Of a stretch of 64,000 nt of DNA, positions 10,954 through 21,200 are shown piece after piece. A program made the translations under genes and the position numbers. The stretch is from NCBI GenBank assembly GCA_964017065.1, contig OZ024788.1, positions 12,232,845 through 12,296,844 on the forward strand, in the 5' to 3' direction. The stretch's first letter is position 1, and each line of letters begins with the position of its first letter. The notes under the pieces are model-generated. The model saw only the letters and a program-made list of their open reading frames with translations. It was not told the origin of the DNA and ran no database searches. Source of the DNA: Haliclona indistincta. Lineage: Eukaryota > Porifera > Demospongiae > Haplosclerida > Chalinidae.

Positions 10954-13631
10954 CTAGATGTGATGCTGAGTGTGCCACTTCAAGAAGCAGTCTGATGCAT
11001 CCCCAGTATGGCAAAGCCAAACTGAGCACTCTTGGCAATACCATGTTGAGGTAGCACGGATGTTTCTGGTAGCGTGGAGTGCACAGCGACCTCGTTTCCG
11101 TATAGCCTGGTTGCCTTCATCAGGCATTGTCATTGGGAAGTGACGGTATGGCAGTGTGTGTATGACCATCCCTCCTCGACCACGTCGTCGACGACTGCAG
11201 TACTCTCCGATCAGTTCTTTTGCCAGCTGTATGCGGAAACTCTTGTAATCGCCGAAAGGGCAAGCTGGACTAAAGTCTTTCATCAAGATGTATGAATTTG
11301 TGATTGTCACATCAAGCAGGAACGTGTATACGTATTTGTAGAACTTTCTGCTCTTGGTTCTGCAGCTATAGTACCCACGGAGCTGATCCCCACGATCGAC
11401 GCCTCCCATGAACTTGTTGTACCTGATGATGCTCTCGGGACAACTAATTGGTGCTCTAGAACCATCTTGTAGCCTTCTCAGTACAGTACCACTTTCATCT
11501 GGTTGGCAGACAGTGGACATGACCATCACCGTTTTCCGATCCATCCATGCTGATGCTGACAGCTGACCTTTTTGTACAGTCACGAAGTCACCCCTAAAAG
11601 GTTAGCAATAAACATCTAAGATTGGTAAGGGTTGCAATAAAAAGAATGTACATGTACTACAAGCTGTTATGATTATTGAAACTTTGTGTGGAAGTTGAGA
11701 AATAAAGATCCATACCTGTTCTCAAGCTGTACTGTTTTCAGTAACTCTGGAAACCCCTTGCGATCTTTACGAGCTGTTCCGCAACTGTATATGTCCTTCA
11801 CTAGTAGATCTTGCAGCAGCTTTTCAGCAGTGAAAAAGTTATCAAAGAACACATGATGATTCTTTTTCTGTAAGTGATCTGTGAGCTCCTTCACGACTCT
11901 CTGTCCAAGGTCTTTTTCTCCACTCCCCACTTTCCCAGTGTATACCTGGAACTTCTGAAAGAAGCCGTTGTGGCTGTCTCCTAGTACCCACACCTGTGTT
12001 TTGTAGTTAATGTTATTTTTTGAGGGAAGGATGATGATGTGTTGTAAGATATATTATTGTGTGCACAAGTATATCATGTGCAAACCCCAACGATGTATTG
12101 TTTGCCTAGTAATGCCATAATTCTTATTAGTGTGTAAAATCACCTTGATTCCTCTTTTGATAGGTTTCATCGGCATGTACTGCTTGATAGATGACTGCCC
12201 GGTGAACTTGATCATCGCCTCATCCACTGCTACCTCTTTGTGGGGCTCATAGAGATCAACAAACGACTGTGAAAGATGGTCGATAATTGGGCGCACCTTT
12301 CCCAACCGATCGTACCCTGGTGATCCTCGCGATGGAAGGCTGGTGTTGTCCACAAAGTGCAAATAACGAGATATTTCTCGGAATCGATCTCTCGAGATTC
12401 TGTCTGCAATGGCAGGATAGTGCAGGACAGGATCTGTGCTCCAGTAATCGTCTAGAGCTGGGTGTATGGTAATTCCCATCAGGATGCAGAAACCGATGTA
12501 AGCTCTAAGCTCTTCTCTGGTGATCTTATCCCATTTATCGTACTTCTCTTCTCCCATTGTCTGTTTAGCATACAGGTTTGTCTGGGCTACAATCTGGTCT
12601 AAGAATGGCTCAGTGAACATCAAGCTGAATATCTCAGATGCAGTCTCGGGGACTGGCACAGTTGGACCAACATAGCTGCTAAAACTTTTGATGGTAAATG
12701 ATTGAAGTGTGGTGGACCATGAATTAGTAGGGGGTTGAGCTTGGTGTAGAGGAGATGGGGCTGTTTGCTGTTGAGTTCTGCGGCGATCAGATGGTGGTTG
12801 TTGTTGGGTAGTGGGTTGACGGGTTCGGCGGCGGCGAGGAGTTGCAGTAGTTCGCTGTTGAGTGGAGGGTGGGTGGCGAAGAGTTGCGGTGGTTCGCTGT
12901 TGAGCGGAGGTTGGGTGGAGAGGAGTTGCGCTAGTTTGCTGTTGAGCGGAGGGTGGGTGGAGAGGAGTTGCGCTAGTTTGCTGTTGAGCGGAGGGTGGGT
13001 GGAGTGGAGTTGCGCTAGTTTGCTGTTGAGCGGAGGGTGGGTGGAGAGGAGTTGCGCTAGTTTGCTGTTGAGCGGAGGGTGGGTGGAGAGGAGTTGCGCT
13101 AGTTTGCTGTTGAGCGGAGGGTGGGTGAAGAGGAGTTGCGCTAGTTTGCTGTTGAGCGGAGGGTGTGTGGAGAGGAGTTGCGCTAGTTTGCTGTTGAGCG
13201 GAGGGTGGGTGGAGAGGAGTTGCGCTTGTTTGCTGTTGAGCGGAGGGTGGGTGGAGAGGAGTTGCGCTAGTTTGCTGTTGAGCGGAGGGTGGGCGGAGAG
13301 GTGTTGGGATTTGTTGCTGTTGAGCAGAGGGTGGGTGAGTTTGGTTGGGAGGAATTGAGATATGTTGAGCAGGGAGTGGAACACTTACAAGTAACTGTAT
13401 AGGTTGAATAAGGCTACTGTCACTTTGCTCTTCTTCTAGGTCATTGAAATAATCAGTTTGCAGAGGAGAAATGGGGATATCTTCAGCACGGTTCTCATTC
13501 CTGTTTTCATCACTGTCGTCACCATCGTCAAACTCGTCGTCACTTCCTGGCATCATCGGCTCATCAAAATCTTCACAATCTATCTCATTCAGCACCTCAT
13601 CAACTGTCATATACCTAGCTCTCTTTGCCAT
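10954..13631 (-). CDS. piggyBac transposase (DDE_Tnp_1_7 type)
   Basis: Three exons, 13,631-12,144, 11,993-11,716 and 11,593-10,954, with introns of 150 and 122 nt at GT-AG sites. Phases agree and give 801 residues. The start chosen is the ATG of MAKRARYMTVDEVL; an upstream in-frame ATG at 13,721 is less likely. Order of parts: acidic N terminus (DDEFDDGDDSDENRNENRAE), a Pro/Gln/Ser/Thr repeat region, then the catalytic core with the three expected acidic sites in VAVDEAMIKF, HVFFDNFFTAEKLL and FMGGVDRGDQLRGYYS. A Cys/His-rich tail (CALHATR, CQEC, CHTGDASDC) follows, as in piggyBac proteins. No stop or frameshift is seen. The enzyme should cut and paste the flanking element at TTAA in the nucleus. 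Activity is inferred. Confidence 0.9.
12880..13330 (-). repeat. 45-bp coding minisatellite in the transposase
   Basis: About ten in-frame copies of a 45-bp unit encode a 15-residue repeat, HPPSAQQQTSATPL. All copies are multiples of three, so the array stays open in the transposase frame. The complementary strand also stays open, which produces long but spurious frames. The segment is predicted disordered and lies before the catalytic domain. Confidence 0.9.
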
Positions 13632-15056
13632 CACTAGCACTGTATTGTGTGTTAGATACGTAATAATGAGTTGAATTGTAATGGTAGCGCTAAACGTGCT
13701 TATGTTGTAAAATGCTAACATTGGCTTGTAAACGTAATAAATAGTTTACCTTGCAAGACAGATTGCGCAAATAGTTTATATAGAAGCCTTAGTGGAGAAC
13801 TACCAAGGGGGAAGCTGTGAACACTGACACGACTTCTGGTAGCTTGAAAGAGCCGTGCGCGTTGAACTGCGTGTATAATACTAGCTGCTGTAGCAACGGT
13901 ACTGCTGGACACGCCGAGGTGTCTATCGCGCGCGCGCGCACGGCACGCGCAGGTGACTATCGCGTATAATCGGTTAAACGCTGATATTTCGCCGGGTGAT
14001 GAATTTTATACGTCTAAAGACACTTATATCTGCTCTCTAGCGTTGCCCCATCTTACAGTAGCAAGGAGATTGCTCGAAATGGTCAATAAAGTGACGAACC
14101 TGAAAACGGTGAAAATCGTGTTTCGTCATCTTCGTAATCTTCTTCTTTCTTTCTTCAGCGCACCTAGCGCCTGTACGCGAGCAGTGCCGAGACCAAAACA
14201 CCCACGAGCAGTGAAGTGACGAACCTGGAAACGGTGAAAATCGAGTTTCGTCATCTTAGTTTTCTTCTTTCTTTCTTCAACTCGCCTAGCGCATTTATTC
14301 GAGCAGTGCCGAGACCAAAACACCCACGAACAGACGTGAAATTCTTCTGGCATGTGCCTCTTGAACTTAGTTTTTAGCGAAACGTCGATATAAATTTGAC
14401 CATTTCACGATCACGAACAGTTGTCAGCTAAGTGTTAGACGCCATATTGTGATTACGCAATACGCACGTGACCAACCACACGAATTGTAGAGGTCGAGTA
14501 TCGCCGTATGGAGAGCGCATATTGGCGTCTGGAGTCTTCGAAGAACAACTCACCGAGTAAGCTCGTGTAGTATCACCGTTCTGCTGCTTGCCAGGTAGTA
14601 TCACAGCCGTACAGAATTTTGTAAACTAGAGTGGGCGGGGCCCGTATGCTTTGCAGAATGCATGAGTATTTAGGAATAATAAATTATCAGTTACAACTGA
14701 GTTACAAGTTAAAAAGATCACATAAAGAAATTATCAACAACAGCAAACCAAACTAATGGTGTAAACAAAGAAATACACGATCCTGGTGAATTCGAACTGC
14801 ACCAAAAATTTGAAACTCAAAAAAGTACACAAACAAGAAAATAAAAGATTTCTAACGAAATTAAAAGGATGTAGGGATGAATGAAATCTGCTACTGGTCT
14901 ACAATGTAAACCAACAAGGAACTAGTAACACGATTGACTTGCTTACAGACCATAGATCCCTACATCAGTGGCTGTACATAAGATCAAAATTTTGTCACGG
15001 TCAAGTTGAATTCAATGCAATGCACGTCAGTGTCAGTCAACGGCAACTAACTGAAT

Positions 15057-15600
15057 GAACAGATTTCACGAAACCCTCGGCGTGTTGCACATTGTAGAGT
15101 TAGCTCCTTGGTTATGGTTTGCAGAAGGAGCTTTGCAGCTAAAGCCAACCTGCTTGCTATTGAAACTGCACTGCTAACAAGAAGACAGCAAAGTGCTGAC
15201 CACAACCGAGACAAGGTGTGTCAAGTGGGCGTGACCATGAACACTGAGTCGAGTTGGTAGGCATTGCTCTTGGCTTTGATAGGCTTTTTCTTGAGATGTC
15301 TACGCACCCCCAGAGCTGTCCTGCAGTTTAGATGGAATCTACAAGTACCTAGGTAGTCAACTATGGGTGGTTTTGTCGACAGAGAGGTCAAAGACGGCCG
15401 ACAAGGTGAGCCAGCCATAACTCGAGAACGAAAGCACTTTAGCAAAATCCACGAGTCACATTGCAAGCCATTGTCGTGCTAAGCCTGTTCATACCTTTAC
15501 CGAGTTTCAGAAGTGAGCGATGGTCTCTGCAGCTCATTGGACAGACAGAATGAATGACAAACCAAGTACCGTAACCCTCGCGCATGCGCCGAGGGTTAAT
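15057..15600 (-). repeat. Family C repeat inside the B fold-back loop
   Basis: Read on the minus strand it starts with AACCCTCGGCGCATGCGCGA and ends near TTCGTGAAATCT. It matches the four tandem copies at 31.6-37 kb. It interrupts the B loop between AACTGAATGAAC and TAGCTATAG. An open frame of 81 codons within is not clearly conserved as a protein. Confidence 0.75.
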
Positions 15601-15761
15601 TAGCTATAGTCTACCACAGCAGCCACTGATGTAGGGATATATGGTCTGTTAGCAAGTCAATCGTGTTACTAGTTCCTTGTTGGTTTACATTGTAGACCAG
15701 TAGCAGATTTCATTCATCCCTACATCCTTTTGATTTCGTTAGAAATCTTTTTATTTTCTTG

Positions 15762-16145
15762 TTGCACATTAAAGCAATACAATAAAAAGTTCCCATTCAA
15801 TTTCAGTAGTATGGGTGTGCAACGCAGAGAAGACTGCTTTGTATCAGGTTTTCATTTGTGTGAGTGCAACGTTGGGCTCATACAGTAGCACGATTAATTA
15901 TTTTCTCTGCAGAAGTGTAGCTTACTTATTGGCATGTGACCTACATGGCAATCTCTAACTGCTAAGCGATGGTGCACTCTTTACAAAAACGTTAACACTG
16001 TACAAAAACAGCGCATGTTTACTGAGTTCTTGTTAATACAAAACACCGATCTACTGTTTGCACCTCATGATGTAAGACCTTTCCCTAGCTAGAGTGGCAA
16101 ATCAAACCACACTAGAAAGCGCGCTTGCCTCAAAAAGACTATAGA
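15762..16145. other. Unassigned spacer
   Basis: No open frame, splice-bounded exon or inverted repeat could be supported here. Sequence is unlike the neighbouring repeats. Confidence 0.4.
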
Positions 16146-16690
16146 CAAGAAAATTAAATAAGATTTCTAACAAAATCAAAAGGATGTAGGATGAAGAAAT
16201 CTACCACTGGTCCACAATGTAAACCAACAAGGATCTAGCACGGAATGGTAACACGATTGACTCAGTGGTTAATAAACCATGCATCTCTACATCAGTGGCT
16301 GCTTTACTGGCTACCGGCCAGGAATGCTGGTGTTGACTGAGAATCCATAATTAAAAGCAGCCACTGATGTAGGGATGCATTGTTTATTAGCAAGTCAATC
16401 GTTTTACCATTCTGTGCTAGCTCCTTGTTGGTTTACATTGTGGACCAGTAGTAGATATCACATCCCTACATGCTTTTGATTTAATCAGAGATCTTTTTTC
16501 AACTTTCTTGTTTATATTCCTATTTGTTCTTCAAAGAACTTAAAATTTTGGGTGCAGTTCAAATATTGAGTCTCACCATTAGTTTTTTTTGCTGTTGCTG
16601 ATGTTTTCTTTATGTGAGCTTTTACTCATGCTGAAACTATAAGCTCATCCACTAATGCATTCATGCATGCTGCATGCATATGAACTTTTA
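16146..16690 (+). mobile_element. A/B copy, B part plus start of A
   Basis: Both B arms are present (16,146-16,300 and about 16,360-16,512), followed by about 180 bp of A, then an abrupt stop at a TA where another A copy begins. More diverged than most copies, so older. Confidence 0.65.
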
Positions 16691-16935
16691 TTAGGGAGGC
16701 ACGGTAGTGTAGGAATGAACGGAAAACAAGATGGCGGCTACATTACAATGTATTAGCGTTCAAATGCCGATGTTTCACTGGGTGGTGAATTTTTTACGTC
16801 CAAAGATACTTAGATCTTTTCTCTGGCATAGGCCGATCCTCACGCTACCCATAAGATAACTCAAAATTGTTACTAAAGTGATGAACCTGGAAACGGGAAA
16901 AATCAAATTTCGTCATCTTCGTTTTCTTCTGAATA
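16691..16935 (-). mobile_element. Truncated A/B copy
   Basis: Starts TTAGGGAGGCACGGTAGTG after TA and lacks half of the hairpin. Similarity ends at the TTTTCTTCT tract at 16,930. It may have inserted at a TA of the preceding copy. Confidence 0.65.
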
Positions 16936-17046
16936 TTTGAACAATTAGCGCTTAAATAGTGGACACTTAGCGCCTTTTCGCTGCTGTACTGAAGTCAATT
17001 GCCATGTTCGATCCTTTTTGCTGTACTGTACTGTATTGCATTTCTG

Positions 17047-17645
17047 TAGCCTCGTCCCCAGGCTCCACCCCTCTCGGAATTTTGTTCCGACAGGGAACCT
17101 GGTCTCTAATCTCACGTGGGGTAGACAGGTGGTAGACAGGTGATTAGTGTGCGTGGGCACGATCAACGCTCTCGACCCAACCTGCCCACGCACATGCATA
17201 GCGTTCATCACAGTCTTGCTGTCAGAGGCGATCAAGGTCTGTAGCATCACGTTCGGGATGGCCGCGGAGCCGTCAGATGAATCTAAATGGCTAAAGAGCC
17301 ACTATGAGGAAGCAGTTACTGGGGATGTTCCTACTCCGTCGAAACGGGTAAAGTACCAGACGCTGAAGGACGATATCGAGCTACACTTTCCTCACCGTAC
17401 GTACAATGACCTAGTCGTCAAAGGCTTCATCAAGGAAGCTTTTCCGATGTCCAGCACAAAGAGACTTGAAAAGCTACGCCACACACACGTTTTAGGCATT
17501 GAAACTAAGCCTGGGGACAGCCACACTTCGTGGGCGTGTGGTTTATTACACCCACGCTCATTAATATTTGCACTTTTTTGGGTGCGCTCACGTGAGATTA
17601 GAGACCAGGCTCTCTGACGGAACAGAGAGCCTGGGGATGAGGCTA
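17047..17645 (+). mobile_element. MULE-like element carrying an RFX-like ORF
   Basis: 599 bp bounded by inverted ends TAGCCTCGTCCCCAGGCTC and GAGCCTGGGGATGAGGCTA. A perfect 9-bp duplication, GCATTTCTG, lies at 17,038-17,046 and 17,646-17,654; a 9-bp target is typical of Mutator-like elements. Secondary inverted segments (TGGTCTCTAATCTCACGTG) lie further in. There is no transposase. Two relatives with the same termini are at 25,001 and 45,223 but lack this ORF. Confidence 0.82.
17258..17617 (+). CDS. RFX-like winged-helix domain ORF within a transposon
   Basis: 119 codons from ATGGCCGCGGAGCC. Residues about 9-83 follow the RFX DNA-binding pattern: a WL..HYEEA start, a proline/arginine turn before a VKYQTL helix, then FIKEAFP and T.RL in the recognition helix/wing region, and a closing VLGIE. 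This is a visual match to the RFX family (PF02257 type), not a search result. Codons after VLGIE run into the element's inverted end and are probably not part of the domain. Host RFX proteins bind X-box DNA as transcription factors. Here the domain is alone, lacks dimerisation regions, and may be a captured gene fragment or a DNA-binding part of a transposon-encoded protein. Confidence 0.5.
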   Translation: MAAEPSDESKWLKSHYEEAVTGDVPTPSKRVKYQTLKDDIELHFPHRTYNDLVVKGFIKEAFPMSSTKRLEKLRHTHVLGIETKPGDSHTSWACGLLHPRSLIFALFWVRSREIRDQAL

Positions 17646-17893
17646 GCATTTCTGTACTAAAATTGATTGCCACGTCGCAAGATGCACAATCTAATTCACC
17701 TTTGACACTTTAGCACATAGTTTAAATAAGCTAAACATATCATTTTTGGTATTTCATTTTTGGTATTTATGCGATGAAAAGTCAGGTAATATGGGATTAA
17801 TTTCATCTTGGAAACTGAAATAGACACCCTCAAAATGCTAAAAACGTATATACCACTCGTTTTCATTGTAAAAAATTCCCGTATTACCCTCTT

Positions 17894-18204
17894 CAGTGGC
17901 GGATCTAGGATTGGAGAAGGGGGAGTTCTCAGTTGAATGGGCGCGGTTGCGCGCCGCAAATTTGTGAAAACCACGCCCACTTTTGGTCAAAATCTAGTCT
18001 ATTCTACGTTGAATTCATTTTCACTTGTAAATTTAGCCAGCTGACTGCAGTCTTGCAAGTGGTGAATGTGGGACAAACCCTAGTTATGATTGTGTAAACT
18101 AAATTCCTCATAAGGTATGGCAATTAATTTAGTTTGTGAATATCATTATTGAGCGCAAAGGGGGGTTCGCGCGCACCTCTGGATCCACACTAGATCCGCC
18201 ACTG
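17894..18204. mobile_element. hAT-like MITE
   Basis: 311 bp with termini CAGTGGCGGATCTAG and CTAGATCCGCCACTG. CAGTGGCGGATC ends are common in hAT-derived MITEs. No convincing 8-bp duplication was read. It ends 36 bp before the first exon of the gene that follows. Confidence 0.7.
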
Positions 18205-18248
18205 CTCTTTTTCATCAAATTCTTCATTTTTTCTTCTTAGTGGAGGCA

Positions 18249-21200
18249 ATGCCAGGAATTTATTCAGTAAAGTTTAAAAATGAAGCCAAGTCCTTGTCTC
18301 CTGAAGCCACACAACATCAGGAATTATTGAAGTAAAAAATTAGAACAATAGTTATTATGTGCATGCAGTTATATGAATTATTTCCAACAGTTCATTCAGA
18401 ACAGCAGTTGAGGAACAGAAGCATGGCATTCTAGCCCTTATTGGTACTGCTATTTCAATGGTTTCTCTGTTTTCTATTCCATGGGCTATCAGAAAATTTA
18501 AAGAACGCTACCAACAAGACCAACTCGGGGCCTCCCTTGCAAGGTTAGTATAGTTTGCTTACTTTCTTCTTATTCATAGTTGCCAACCATCCCGGAATGG
18601 TTGGGACGGTTCCAGGAAAATCACTCTGGTCCCGCTTGTATCCTGGAATTTTTGTGTTTTGATGAAAAAGTGGGTCGTGGGTTGGAATCCAGCTCAAGGA
18701 TTGTTTTATTGCATGCACAAAAAAATAAAAACTCTTTTTTGCGAGGCCCCAAGGTGAAATGCACATTTTAATGGCAAGACATACAGTGTTCCCCACGAAG
18801 AGAAGCAAAAAAACTAAGTTTTGCCATTTTGACTCATATCTCAGAAACCAAGTGTCTTACTATCATTTTGCAGGTACCATTATGATCCTCCACCCTTTTA
18901 ACCCTTTAATTATTAAATCATCTTGCTAGAATTTTAACCTCGTAAATGCTGACCAATTCTCTCGTTAATATCTCATGTGTCTTTTGTGCTACTGGTCTCA
19001 AATATGCGTCCTTTTTCGCCAGTGAGCAGCAGCAATTGCCCACACTTAAGTCGGTGAAGATGCTCCTCCTACTTCGGAAGTGAAGTGAATAAAGGCCAGC
19101 AACCTCGTCAAATTTTGCTCAAAGTTAGTACTTTGAGGCTGGCTACTGCAAAGTACTGCAAAGTACATACAAATAGTAGTGGTTTTTGTGAGTGCAAAAT
19201 GTAGCCCAGATCATGGAGAAAGTGTAAAAATGTGTTTTCCGGGCGTTCTTAAGCTTTAAAATGTTCGAAATTTTCCGGCGGTCATTTTGTTTTCTTAAAA
19301 TGTTGTGAAATTTGATCTGAAGCCATAGAAGTGCTAGCGCCTTAATGGCACCATAACATTTACCACAGATGGCGCGCTTAAAACCACTGGATTTTTTTAA
19401 CGGTTATTTGTATTCAATTTTGCTTAATTTTGGGATATTAGGGAGGCACGATAGTGCCTCCCTGTGTAGGGTTGAACGAGAAAACAAGATGGCGGCTACA
19501 TACACTGTATTAGCGTTCAAACGCTGATATTTCGCCTGGTGATGAATTGTATACGTCAAAAGACACTTAAATCTGCTCTCTGGTGTTGCCCCATCTTACA
19601 GTAGTAAGGAGATTGCTCGAAATTGTTACTAAAGTGACGAACCTGGAAACGGTGAAAATCGTGTTTCGTCATCTTCGTTTTCTTCTTTCTTTCTTCTTTC
19701 TTTCTTCAGCGCGCCTAGCGCCTTTACGCAAGCAATGCCGAGACCAAAACACCCACGAACAGTCGTGAAATTCTTCCGGCAGGTGCCTTTTGAACTTAGT
19801 TTTTAGCGAAACGTCGATATAAATTCCGCGATTTCTCGATCGTGATCCATTGTCAGCTAAGTGTTAGACGCCATTAATGTGATTGCGCAATACGCACGTG
19901 ACCAAGCAGTGGTTAGCCCACATGACCAAGCACTAGCTTGAGTATCGCCGCGCCGTATGGATCACTGAGAACACACATGTCTGGAGTCTTCGAAGAACGG
20001 TAAGCTCGTTTAGGATCACCATTCTGCGCTTGCCAGATAATTAAAACCGCCGTACATGTCTACAAACAAGTGTGGGCGGGGCTCGTATCCACTGCATGCA
20101 TGTGTAGGCGAGCTGATATGTACAGCATAACAATTATTTTTAGCTACAAGTTTAAACTTCTTAATAATAAAGAAAAGCCATTAACAACAGGAAAACTAAA
20201 CCAATGGTGGAAACAAAGACGGCTCAGTACGTGCATGATATTGAACTGCACTTCACTGAAAAAGAAAAAAGGACACAAACAAGAAATTAAAAAGATTTCT
20301 ATCGAAATCAAAAGGATGTAGGGTTGTTAAATGTACCACTGGTTCACAATGTAAACTAACAAGGAACAACCATGGAATGGTAACACGATTGACTTGCTAA
20401 CAGACCATAGATCCCTACATCTGTGGCTGTACATAAGATCAATATTTTGTCACAAGCTGAATGCACGTCAGGTGTCAGTCAGCAACTAGCTGAATTAGCT
20501 ATAGCCAACCACAGCAGCCACTGATGTAGGGATCTATGGTCTGTTAGCAAGTCAATCGTGTTACCATTCCATGGTTGTTCCTTGTTAGTTTACATTGTGA
20601 ACCAGTGGTACATTTCACAACCCTACATCCTTTTGATTTCGATAGAAATCTTTTTAATTTCTTTTATAACACTTTTTGATAAAGTTATGGTGTCTGAAGC
20701 ATGTATGTCGCCAAAAGGCGACAATAGGGGTTAAAGGGTTAAACACCCTGGTTCATAATGGCTTTGTGTCAATTGACATGGGCATGTCACAATTGGCAGT
20801 GTATCATGCCCACTGAAGTGACGGGTTTAGGTAGGGATTATCAGAACTACCGGTAATTGAGATTTCTTAGTATTAAAACTTACACCTAGGGTGCTTAGCT
20901 ATGGGCAGAGTGTCCGGCTTTAACTATGATTGTTTCGAAGACAGGCAGAAAAATGGCTTTTGCTACTAGCCAAAGCTTTAGGTACGAGAAATCTGATTCC
21001 GTGGAAGTTAAGCTTGAATACAAGGAGACTGTTCAGCTAATACATTTATCCACACTTTTCCACAGGCTACACGTCCCTAGAAGTGTGCACAGTGACAAAC
21101 GAGACTCTTTCCTACACGAGTGCTGTTTACTTGCCGCCATCTTGCTAGTTTAATGGATTTTTGTGATGTTTGCTGATGTTAACTGTGCAGTCTCCCAGCA

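Larger units (their letters stand above)
10337..13973 (-). mobile_element. piggyBac-type DNA transposon, apparently complete
   Basis: 3637 bp with 14-bp perfect terminal inverted repeats (CCGATTATACGCGA at 10,337; TCGCGTATAATCGG ending 13,973). It is flanked by TTAA at 10,333-10,336 and 13,974-13,977, the hallmark of piggyBac integration. Removing the element and one TTAA restores the continuous A/B sequence AGCGTTTAAACGCTGA, so this is a clean insertion. It contains one three-exon transposase gene on the minus strand. The insertion is younger than its host repeat. Confidence 0.93.
10265..15761 (-). mobile_element. A/B copy carrying nested piggyBac and family C
   Basis: A minus-oriented A/B element: damaged hairpin end near 10,265, A part to 10,332 and again 13,978-14,845, B left arm 14,846 to about 15,056, B right arm about 15,600-15,761 (ATTTTCTTG). 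It is split by a piggyBac element and by a family C repeat placed in the loop of B. An internal duplication of about 120 bp is present near 14,214. Confidence 0.8.

Noticed and set aside
12620..13384. Second minus-strand frame (NSKLAQLLSTHPPL repeats) and plus-strand frame (LLLSGGWVERSCAS repeats)
   Set aside because: Shadows of the 45-bp coding repeat of the transposase in other frames.
15221..15466. 81-codon frame in family C (and similar frames at 31,854 and 36,594) as a conserved protein
   Set aside because: Frames are partly shared but broken differently by indels in each unit; kept as repeat content only.
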